From the NCBI RefSeq assembly GCF_003123725.1, contig NZ_QETA01000006.1, positions 124,001-188,000 of the forward strand: a stretch of 64,000 nucleotides of DNA. The letters are read 5' to 3'. This DNA is from Corticimicrobacter populi (GTDB taxonomy: Bacteria > Pseudomonadota > Gammaproteobacteria > Burkholderiales > Burkholderiaceae_B). Under the pieces are notes generated by a model that was not told where the DNA came from, searched no databases, and worked only from the letters and a program-made list of their open reading frames with translations. Shown here one piece after another: positions 52,870 to 60,400 of the stretch. Position numbers and translations under genes: made by a program. Numbering within the stretch: the stretch's first letter is position 1; each line of letters starts with the position of its first letter.

Positions 52870-55800
52870 CAGTACACATCCTTGAGATAGCGGCGCTGTT
52901 GCGCCAGACTGTCGATATAGAGATCGGCCGCTTCCGGTGTCAGGCCACCGTGTGTGCGGGCGATCTGGCGCAGCGTGGCATCGACGTCGCGGGCCATGCG
53001 GGCGGCGTCGCCGCAGATATAGAGATGCCCGTTTTCCTGTAGCCAGCGCCAGAGCAGAGCCCCCTGTTCAAGCATGCGATGCTGGACATATATCTGCGTT
53101 TCCTGATCGCGCGAAAACGCGGTATCCAGCCGGTTCAGGTGGCCGCTGGCCAGCCAGGCATCCAATTCCTGCCGATAGTAGAAATCGGTGGCCTGATACT
53201 GTTCCCCAAAGAAAAGCCAGTTCGGGCCGTGTGCGCCATCGGCTTCCCGATCCTGCAGGAATGCTCGAAAGGGGGCGATACCCGTGCCTGGGCCAATCAT
53301 GATCATGGGCGCGTCAGGATCGACGGGTGGTTTGAATAGAGGGGATTTCTGCACGAAGATGGGCACAGTGCCGTGCTCGGCACGGTCGGCCAGAAATGTC
53401 GAGCAGACACCGCCGCGCGGTTGCCCATCCAGGAGATAGCGGACCGTGCCCACGGTCAGGTGTACCGACTGCGGCACGACCTTCTGGCTGGATGAAATCG
53501 AATACAGCCTGGGTTGCAGGCGCTTGAGCAGCGACAGCAGTTCCGGTGCGGACAGACGGATCGGGCAGGCTGCCAGCAGGTCCGTCAGTTGCCTGCCCCA
53601 GAGCCAGGCTTGCAATTGTGCCTTGTGGGCAGGCTGCAATAGCCCGGTCAGCAGTTCGCTTTGGCTGCGTTCATGAATGGCATGCAGCAGCTCCTTGGTG
53701 ATGCGGGTGATGTCCAGATGGTGCAGCAAGGCATCACCCAGTGGCATCGTGATGCCGTTGAGTTCCACCGATGTGTCGGGGGCCAGCGCCAGTGCAGATA
53801 GCAAGGAGGAAACCTGCATCGGGTCATTGCGTGGCCAGACGCCCAGGGCATCGCCTGCTTCGTAGCGCAGGCCACTGTCGGCCAGGCCAAAGCCGAACTG
53901 GCGGGTGTCTTTCCCGGAGCCGGGCAGGTTGAGGCGCTGGTTCAGCTCCAAGTGGGCCGGCAAGGGGTTTTTGCGGCTGAACGCAGCGGTTGATTCTGCG
54001 GTTGAGGCACTGCCGACAGCGGCCGGGGTGGCGCTACCGGCAGGCACCGGTGCGGGGTTGGCCGTAACAGCGCTGATGGCGGCAACTGTGGTGGGTTCCG
54101 GTGCTTGGAGAGTTTCGGCGGTGAGCGCCTGGGCAATGTGCTGGCACCATGCCGTGGCCTGATCATGGGTGTCGGGTTCGCAGGGCAGGCACGGCGTCAG
54201 TTGGCGTGCCCCCAGTGCAGCCAGGCGTTGATCGAGTTGGCGGCCGAACCCGCAGAACTGATCATAGCTGGAGTCGCCAAGCGCCAGCACGGCATAGGTG
54301 CTTTTCTCCAGGCGGGGCATGTCGTTCGCGCACAGCGCCTGCCAGAATGCTGCGGCATGATCTGGTGGCTCGCCATCCCCGAAGGTGCTGACGCAGGCCA
54401 GTATGTGTGGGGCGCGAGCCAGGTCGGTGGCCTGGATGGCATCCATGCTGCTGAGTGTGACATCCAGGCCGCATTCGCGCAGGTGCTGCGCGCATTGCCG
54501 GGCCAGCGTTTCCGCATTGCCGGTCTGTGACGCCCACAACAGGGTGATGACCTGGGCTGTATTGGCGGGTGCGGAAGGTGGTGCAATAACTGCCTGGCCT
54601 GCCGGTGCGACGCTGTGATTCAGCAGGCCTGCCAGCAGACCATCCAGAAACAGCCGATGGGCGGGCTTGAGCGGGGCTGATAGCGGCAGGACGGGCGCAA
54701 CGCCCGCAGTGGACAGGGATTGGGTGCCCAATGCCGTCAGATAGCCCTGGACATAATGCTGTTCGTCGGGCTCCAGGGTGATGGTCGGCGGGTTGTCCAA
54801 TCCCAGCAGGCTGGCCACGATATCGAGTGCAGGGTGTATGTTGGTGCACATGTTTTGCAGGGGGGCGGCAGGCCTTGTTGCCGTGTCGCTGGTATCTGTG
54901 CTGCACTCAGGTGCCTGCGCTGTCTCTGATGCAATGGGCGTTAGCGAGATGGCGCAGTATTTGAGTTCCGGTTGCAGCGAGATCGGATCGACCGCATCGC
55001 TGGTGAGGGCATTGATGGCCATATTTTCTCCAAACACATCGCTCCAGTGAAACGGCGCAAAGCAGCTGCCTGGCTGAACCCGGTTTGAAATGCTGGCGGG
55101 CAGGCGGGCCTTGCCCCGGCGCGAACGGATTTCGACCTGCATTTGGTCGGTCAGGCCAAGGGCGGCAGCATCCTCGGGATGAATTTCGATGAACGGGGCC
55201 GGATTCAGGCGGTTGAGCGCCGGCACCTTGCCGGTCTTGGTCATGGTGTGCCACTGATGCTGGAGTCGTCCGGTATTGAGGATCAGCGGGAATTCTGTAT
55301 CCGGCAGTTCGGCTGCCGGCAGGCAGGGGCGGGCGAAAAAAACGGCCCGGCCATTGGCGGTGGCAAATTTCAGGCGCGGGCCTTGTGCCGGCCCCGGGTG
55401 CAGGTAGCGGATCGGATGCCGGTCCTGCGGATCGTCGGGTGGGCAGGGCCATTGCAGGGGGGTCTCGCGCAGGCGGGCATGGCTGGCACCGCGCAGGTCA
55501 TAGCCGGTGGCGGGGTTCCAGGTCTGGCGGATTTCGTCGAACACATCGCTGGCACACGCGTAGTCGAAGGCGTCGGCGTAGCCCATTTCACAGGCGATGC
55601 GGGCGATGATGCGCCAGTCGGCCATGGCCTGTCCGGGTGGTGGGACGGCCTGGCGCGCCAGGGTCAGGTTGCGCTCCGAGTTGATCATCACGCCGTCGCT
55701 CTCGGCCCACAGCGCACCTGGCAGCAGGACATCGGCATAGGCATTGGTTTCCGTGTCCAGAAAGGCGTCCTGCGCGATGACCAGTTCCGCCGCGCCCAGT

Positions 55801-57050
55801 CCGTCGATGACGGTCTGGCGGTTGGGGGCGCTGGCGACGGGGTTAGTGCAGATAATCCAGCAGGCCTTGATCTGACCGTCGCGCATTTGCTCGAACATGG
55901 CGACGGTGCCATCACCCGGATCGCTGCGCAGGGTGCCGGGGGCAAGTTGCCACAGATTTTCGATGAAAGTTCGGTCATCGGCCTGCAGGGCCGAGCGCTG
56001 ACCCGGCAGGCCAGGCCCCATGTAGCCCATCTCGCGCCCGCCCATGGCATTGGGCTGGCCGGTCAGCGAGAATGGGCCGCTGCCGGGTCGGCAGATCTTG
56101 CCGGTGGCCAGGTGCAGGTTGCACAGGGCATTGGTATGCCAGGTGCCGTGGGTACTCTGGTTCAGCCCCATGGTCCAGCAGCTCATCCATTCGCCGGCTT
56201 CGGCGATCCATTGCGCGGCGGTCCTGATATCGGCTTCGGGCAGGCCGGTCATGGCGGCAGCCTGCGCCGGTGCATAGTCTGCCAGGAAGGCGGGCATGGT
56301 CTCCCAGCCATCGGTATGTTGGGCGATGAACGCCGGATCGATATGTCCCTCTGCCACCAGCAGGTACAACAGGCCGTTGAGCAAAGCCAGATCGCTGCCA
56401 GGGCGGATCGGCAGATACAGGTGTGCCTTGTCGGCGGTGGCCGTGCGTCGTGGATCGACTACGATCAGTCGGGCTCCCGCCTTGATGCGATCCATCATGC
56501 GCAGGTACAGGATGGGATGGCAGTCCGCCATGTTGGCCCCGATCACGAAAAACAGGTCGGCATGATCGAAATCCTGGTATGAGCCGGGCGGTGCATCCGC
56601 ACCCAGTGACTGCTTGTAGCCGCTGCCGGCACTGGCCATGCACAATCGCGAGTTGCTCTCGATGTGGCGGGTACGGATATAGCCTTTGGCGAGTTTGTTG
56701 GCCAGGTACTGGGCTTCCAGCGACATCTGGCCGGACACGTACAGGGAAATGGCATCCGGCCCGTGGGTGTCCAGGATATGGCGCAGCCGTCGGGCCGTAT
56801 CGCGCAAGGCCGCATCGATATCCATCCGCATGGGCTCCTGGTGGCGCTGTGTGCGCACCCAGGCGTCGGCAAGCCGGCCAGGCGTATCGAGTGGCAGGTG
56901 ACAGCTTTGCCCCTTGGTGCATAACCGCCCCGCGTTGCTGGGATGATTGCGGTCACCGGATACCTTGATGACGCGCTGGCCGTCGACATGCAGCACGATG
57001 CCGCAGCCCACGCCGCAATAGGGGCATACGGATTTGACGGTCTCGGCCAT
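52869..57050 (-). CDS. nasA: Assimilatory nitrate reductase fused to CysJ-like flavoprotein reductase
   Basis: 1393 residues from the ATG at 57050. Residues 1 to about 720 are a NasA molybdopterin nitrate reductase: [4Fe-4S] cysteines 9, 12, 16 and 44 (CPYCGVGCG, RLCTKGQ), then GxGxNMADCHP-like substrate entry, LNQSTHGTWHTNALCNLHLATGKICRPG and GRLQHQWHTMTKTGKVP. A Pro/Ala-rich CysJ-like N-terminal stretch and linker (about 720-830) lead to a flavodoxin domain (LLWASQTGNAETLARQ, about 833-975), another linker, and an FAD/NADP reductase (YSISSS, GPGTGIAPFRAFLQDRE, YICGDAARMARDVD, to the end). A single chain can thus take NADPH electrons to nitrate. No separate NasC gene is present. Weak ribosome binding site; probably coupled to nrtC. 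Confidence 0.94.
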   Translation of the reverse strand: MAETVKSVCPYCGVGCGIVLHVDGQRVIKVSGDRNHPSNAGRLCTKGQSCHLPLDTPGRLADAWVRTQRHQEPMRMDIDAALRDTARRLRHILDTHGPDAISLYVSGQMSLEAQYLANKLAKGYIRTRHIESNSRLCMASAGSGYKQSLGADAPPGSYQDFDHADLFFVIGANMADCHPILYLRMMDRIKAGARLIVVDPRRTATADKAHLYLPIRPGSDLALLNGLLYLLVAEGHIDPAFIAQHTDGWETMPAFLADYAPAQAAAMTGLPEADIRTAAQWIAEAGEWMSCWTMGLNQSTHGTWHTNALCNLHLATGKICRPGSGPFSLTGQPNAMGGREMGYMGPGLPGQRSALQADDRTFIENLWQLAPGTLRSDPGDGTVAMFEQMRDGQIKACWIICTNPVASAPNRQTVIDGLGAAELVIAQDAFLDTETNAYADVLLPGALWAESDGVMINSERNLTLARQAVPPPGQAMADWRIIARIACEMGYADAFDYACASDVFDEIRQTWNPATGYDLRGASHARLRETPLQWPCPPDDPQDRHPIRYLHPGPAQGPRLKFATANGRAVFFARPCLPAAELPDTEFPLILNTGRLQHQWHTMTKTGKVPALNRLNPAPFIEIHPEDAAALGLTDQMQVEIRSRRGKARLPASISNRVQPGSCFAPFHWSDVFGENMAINALTSDAVDPISLQPELKYCAISLTPIASETAQAPECSTDTSDTATRPAAPLQNMCTNIHPALDIVASLLGLDNPPTITLEPDEQHYVQGYLTALGTQSLSTAGVAPVLPLSAPLKPAHRLFLDGLLAGLLNHSVAPAGQAVIAPPSAPANTAQVITLLWASQTGNAETLARQCAQHLRECGLDVTLSSMDAIQATDLARAPHILACVSTFGDGEPPDHAAAFWQALCANDMPRLEKSTYAVLALGDSSYDQFCGFGRQLDQRLAALGARQLTPCLPCEPDTHDQATAWCQHIAQALTAETLQAPEPTTVAAISAVTANPAPVPAGSATPAAVGSASTAESTAAFSRKNPLPAHLELNQRLNLPGSGKDTRQFGFGLADSGLRYEAGDALGVWPRNDPMQVSSLLSALALAPDTSVELNGITMPLGDALLHHLDITRITKELLHAIHERSQSELLTGLLQPAHKAQLQAWLWGRQLTDLLAACPIRLSAPELLSLLKRLQPRLYSISSSQKVVPQSVHLTVGTVRYLLDGQPRGGVCSTFLADRAEHGTVPIFVQKSPLFKPPVDPDAPMIMIGPGTGIAPFRAFLQDREADGAHGPNWLFFGEQYQATDFYYRQELDAWLASGHLNRLDTAFSRDQETQIYVQHRMLEQGALLWRWLQENGHLYICGDAARMARDVDATLRQIARTHGGLTPEAADLYIDSLAQQRRYLKDVY

Positions 57051-57090
57051 GGTGAGGGTTCCGGCGGATATGGGCAGGTGTCCGGGCCGC

Positions 57091-57906
57091 TCAGGCGGCC
57101 TTTTCCACATGCCCCTGGCGGGTATAGAGGAAATCGATCACTGCCTTCCGGTATTGCTGGTAGTGATTGTCTTCGGCCAGTTCGATGCGGTTGCGGGGCC
57201 GTGGCAACTCGACCGACAGCACTTCGCCAATGGTGGCGGCCGGTCCGTTTGTCAGCATGACAATCTTGTCCGACAGCAGCACGGCTTCGTCCACGTCATG
57301 CGTCACCATGATCACGGTGGAGTGGGTCTGGGCCACGATGGCCAGCAGTTCGTCCTGCAACTTGGCACGGGTCAGTGCATCCAGCGCCCCGAAGGGTTCG
57401 TCCATCAGCAGGACCTTGGGCTCCATGGAAAGCGCACGCGCAATGCCGACGCGCTGCTTCATGCCGCCCGAGATTTCCCCTGGCCGCTTGTGGGCCGCAT
57501 GGGACAGTCCAACCAGTTCCAGGGCGGCAGCGGTGCGTGCCCGCAGTTGCTCTCGTGTTTCCAGCTTGCCGAACACGCGTTCGACGGCCAGCATGATGTT
57601 GCCTTCGCAGGTCATCCAGGGCAGCAGGGAATGGTTCTGGAACACCATGGCCCGATCCGGCCCAGGGCCGGCGATTTCCTTGTTGGCGGCAATCAGCGTT
57701 CCGGCAGATGGCACGGTCAGACCGGCCACCAGGTTCAGCAAGGTCGACTTGCCGCAGCCTGAATGGCCGATCAGCGCCACGAACTCTCCCTTGGCGATAT
57801 TCAGGTTGATATCGCGCAGTGCCGGAAAAATGCCCTTGGCCGTTTTGAAGGATTGAGCCACGTTGAAAATTTCGATGTATTTGCTGTCACTCATCATGGG
57901 TTCCAT
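57091..57906 (-). CDS. nrtC: Nitrate/nitrite ABC transporter ATP-binding protein
   Basis: 271 residues from the ATG at 57906 (in-frame ATGs at 57897 and 57894 are alternatives). Walker A GHSGCGKSTLLNLVAGL, signature ISGGMKQRVGIARALS, Walker B VLLMDEPFGALDALTRAKLQ, switch His VMVTHDVDEAVLLSD. The nitrate/sulfonate/taurine family (NitT) is evident, and NKEIAGPGPDRAMVFQNHSLLPWMT matches NrtC/NasD. The C-terminal NrtA-like extension of cyanobacterial NrtC is absent, so it is the short NasD type. Confidence 0.92.
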   Translation of the reverse strand: MEPMMSDSKYIEIFNVAQSFKTAKGIFPALRDINLNIAKGEFVALIGHSGCGKSTLLNLVAGLTVPSAGTLIAANKEIAGPGPDRAMVFQNHSLLPWMTCEGNIMLAVERVFGKLETREQLRARTAAALELVGLSHAAHKRPGEISGGMKQRVGIARALSMEPKVLLMDEPFGALDALTRAKLQDELLAIVAQTHSTVIMVTHDVDEAVLLSDKIVMLTNGPAATIGEVLSVELPRPRNRIELAEDNHYQQYRKAVIDFLYTRQGHVEKAA

Positions 57907-57910
57907 ATCA

Positions 57911-57940
57911 GTGGCGTGATTCTTAGTGGCGTGATTCTTC
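57911..57940. repeat. 15-bp tandem duplication at the nrtB 3' end
   Basis: Two copies of gtggcgtgattctt plus one variable base (57911-57925 and 57926-57940). On the coding strand it repeats the last codons of nrtB with their stop codon, giving ESRH-stop-ESRH-stop. Confidence 0.85.
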
Positions 57941-58711
57941 GAAGGTCACGGCAGCCGCAAGGCGTACCAACAGGGTTTCCAGCAGCAGGCCGACGATGCC
58001 GATCACGAAAATGGCGATGATGATGTGGTTGACGTTCAGGTTGTTCCATTCATCCCAGAGCCAGAAGCCGATGCCGACGCCGCCGGTCAGCATTTCTGCC
58101 GCCACGATGACCAGCCAGGCCGTTCCCACGGCCAGCCGCACACCGGTCAGCATGTAGGGCAGGACGGCGGGCAGCAGGATGCGGGTCGCGATTTTCCACT
58201 CTGACAGGGCCAGTACCCTGGCCACATTCATGTAATCCTGCGGGACCCGCTGTACCCCTACGGCGGTGTTGATGACCATGGGCCAGATCGAGCAGATGAA
58301 AATGGTCCAGATGGCGGCAGGATTGGCGGACTTGAATACCAGCAGGCCGATGGGCAGCCATGCCAGCGGCGAGACGGGACGCAGCAGGCTGATGATCGGG
58401 TTGAGCATGCGCCCCAGGAAGGCGGAGCGGCCGATCATGAATCCCAGCGGAATGCCCACCAGTGCCGCCAGGCCGAAGCCCAGGCCGACGCGTTGCAGCG
58501 AGGCCAGCACATTCCAGCCTATCCCCTGGTCATTCGGCCCGGCCTGGTAGAACGGGTCGGAAAACAGCACGACAGCCGAGTCCCAGGTTTCCAGTGGTGG
58601 CGGGATGCCATCTCCCTGTTGGGACAGGATTTGCCAGAACAGCAGTACCAGCAGGAAGCCCAGCAGGGGGGGCAGAATGGCTTGCAACCAACGGTTCAGA
58701 ATATGTCTCAC
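57923..58711 (-). CDS. nrtB: Nitrate/nitrite ABC transporter permease
   Basis: 262 residues from a GTG at 58711 with GGGAG 7 bases upstream. Six transmembrane helices of the NitT/TauT permease family; the EAA-type loop is YMNVARVLALSEWKIATRILLPAVLPYMLTGVRLAVGTAWLVIVAAEMLTGGVGIGFWLWDEWNNLN, which contains the C-terminal WDEWNNLN signature typical of nitrate permeases. It forms the membrane channel of the NrtABC importer, supplying nitrate to NasA. It ends in a duplicated stop region (see the 15-bp repeat). Confidence 0.92.
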   Translation of the reverse strand: MRHILNRWLQAILPPLLGFLLVLLFWQILSQQGDGIPPPLETWDSAVVLFSDPFYQAGPNDQGIGWNVLASLQRVGLGFGLAALVGIPLGFMIGRSAFLGRMLNPIISLLRPVSPLAWLPIGLLVFKSANPAAIWTIFICSIWPMVINTAVGVQRVPQDYMNVARVLALSEWKIATRILLPAVLPYMLTGVRLAVGTAWLVIVAAEMLTGGVGIGFWLWDEWNNLNVNHIIIAIFVIGIVGLLLETLLVRLAAAVTFEESRH

Positions 58712-58731
58712 AGCATGCTCCCGTGCCGCGT

Positions 58732-59976
58732 TCAGGCGTGGATGTCGAAAGAGTCGGCGTAGGTGGCCGGGTCCTGTCCATCCCAGGTTTTGCCACCCAG
58801 CAGCGTGCTGCTGCGCAAATCGCTGTCCGGCACGGCAACGCCTGCAGCGGCGGCGGCTTCGCGGTAGAGGTCAGTCTGGTTGAGACGCCGTGCCACGGCC
58901 AGATAGTCAGGGTGGTCGGCCAGCAGCCCCCAGCGCTTGTGCTGGGTCAGGAACCAGGCCGCATCGGAGGCATAGGGATAGTTGACCTGGCCGGCATCGT
59001 GGAACTTCATGTGATTGGGGTCATCCCAGGTCTTGCCCAGACCGTCCTGGTAATGGCCCTGGATGCGGTCGATAATGGCGGCCCGACTGGTGTTCACATA
59101 GGCCCGGGCGGCGATGGTGTCGGCCATTTGTTCACGGTTTTCCGGTGTGCTGTCGATCCAGCGACTGGCTTCAAGAATTGCGGCGATGACCGCCTTGCAG
59201 GTGTTGGGATGCTGTTCGGCAAAGGCCTGTGTCGTGCCAAGCACCTTTTCGGGATGGTCTGGCCAGATGTCCTGCGAGGACGCGGCATGGACCGATACGC
59301 CGTCCAGGATGCCGCGCATGTTCCAGGGTTCGCCGACCGAGAAACCGTCCATGTTGCCGACCCGAGCATTGGCAATCATCTGCGGGGGCGGCACGGTGAT
59401 GACCTTGATGTCCTGCATCGGATTGATGCCGGCCGTGGCCAGCCAGTAGTACAGCCACATGGCATGGGTGCCGGTCGGGAAGGTCTGGGCGAATGGGTAT
59501 TCGCGCGGTTCCCGCTTCATCAGGGCGGCCAGCGAGGCCAGGTCGGTGGCACCGGCCTCGGCCAGTTTCCTGGAGAGGGAAATGCCCTGTCCGTTGCGGT
59601 TGAGTGTCATCAGGTTGGCCATGTCGGCCTGCGGGCCGCCGATGCCGACTTGCAGGCCGACCAGCTCACCGTAGAGGATATGGCTGAAATCGTTCTCGCC
59701 ATTGAGCTGCTTGTCCCGGATCGTGGCCCAGTTCGCTTCTTTGCTGGGAATGATCTTGATGCCGTATTTTTCGTCCAGGCCCAGGGCCGAGGCCATGACA
59801 ATGCTGGCACAGTCTGTCAGCGGGATGAAACCGATCCGGACTTCCTTCTTTTCTGGCGTGCCCATGCCGCCGGCGGCAGCGCGCGCGGGGAGCAGGGCGG
59901 GCGCGCAGAGCAGGGCACCCATGGCGGTGGCGTTGCGCATGAAACTGCGGCGTGTCTTCAGGAGAGTATCGGTCAT
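58732..59976 (-). CDS. nrtA: Nitrate/nitrite ABC transporter substrate-binding protein
   Basis: 414 residues. A twin-arginine signal (TRRSFMRNATAMGALLCAPALLPARAAAGG) directs it to the periplasm. The core matches NrtA: RIGFIPLTDCASIVMASALGLDEKYGI, ENDFSHILYGELVGLQVGIGG, PQMIANARVGNMDGFSVGEPWN, and QVNYPYASDAAWFLTQHKRWGLL. It captures nitrate (and probably nitrite) for the importer. It has an AAGGGA ribosome binding site and lies 73 bp after nirD, part of the single nas operon. Confidence 0.94.
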   Translation of the reverse strand: MTDTLLKTRRSFMRNATAMGALLCAPALLPARAAAGGMGTPEKKEVRIGFIPLTDCASIVMASALGLDEKYGIKIIPSKEANWATIRDKQLNGENDFSHILYGELVGLQVGIGGPQADMANLMTLNRNGQGISLSRKLAEAGATDLASLAALMKREPREYPFAQTFPTGTHAMWLYYWLATAGINPMQDIKVITVPPPQMIANARVGNMDGFSVGEPWNMRGILDGVSVHAASSQDIWPDHPEKVLGTTQAFAEQHPNTCKAVIAAILEASRWIDSTPENREQMADTIAARAYVNTSRAAIIDRIQGHYQDGLGKTWDDPNHMKFHDAGQVNYPYASDAAWFLTQHKRWGLLADHPDYLAVARRLNQTDLYREAAAAAGVAVPDSDLRSSTLLGGKTWDGQDPATYADSFDIHA

Positions 59977-60049
59977 GATGTTTTCCCTTGCATGCAGTGA
60001 TTGGAGTGAGTCGGTATGGTGTGAGGCAGGCGGCAGGGCAGCGGCGTGA

Positions 60050-60400
60050 TCAGCCTATTTCCACCCAGTCGCCATTGAGCCGGGCGGGCCAGGTGCGCAG
60101 GCGTTGCTCCGGGTATTGCAGGCATTGCCCGTCACGCAGCCGGAATTGCTGCTTGTAGAGAGGGGATGAAATGACAGGCTCATCCTGCACGCAACCTACC
60201 AGCCCGCGCCCGATGACATTGGCCCCGGAGCGGGGGTCGCGGTTGTCGATGGCAAACACGGTGTCGCCTTGTTCGCTGTCCGGCACCAGCACCAGGGCAA
60301 TCTGGTGCTCTCCGACCAGAGCCACCACACCCGAGCGGGCGACCAGATCCTGGCGGCGGCAGACCGGCTGCCAGTGGGGGGAGGACGTGGTGGTTTTCAT
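60050..60400 (-). CDS. nirD: Nitrite reductase small subunit
   Basis: 116 residues. A Rieske-like fold without the cluster cysteines and histidines: WQPVCRRQDLVARSGVVALVGEHQIALVLVP, VFAIDNRDPRSGANVIGRGLVGCVQDEPVISSPLYKQQFRLRDGQCLQYPEQRLRTWPARL, the standard NirD pattern. It associates with NirB to form the NAD(P)H-dependent nitrite reductase. Its start overlaps the nirB stop by 4 bases (ATGA). Confidence 0.94.
   Translation of the reverse strand: MKTTTSSPHWQPVCRRQDLVARSGVVALVGEHQIALVLVPDSEQGDTVFAIDNRDPRSGANVIGRGLVGCVQDEPVISSPLYKQQFRLRDGQCLQYPEQRLRTWPARLNGDWVEIG

Noticed and set aside
55143-56582. Long open frame (479 codons) on the plus strand inside nasA
   Set aside because: It is antisense to a gene with unmistakable nitrate reductase motifs; GC-rich codon bias opens such shadow frames, and its translation shows no recognisable domain.
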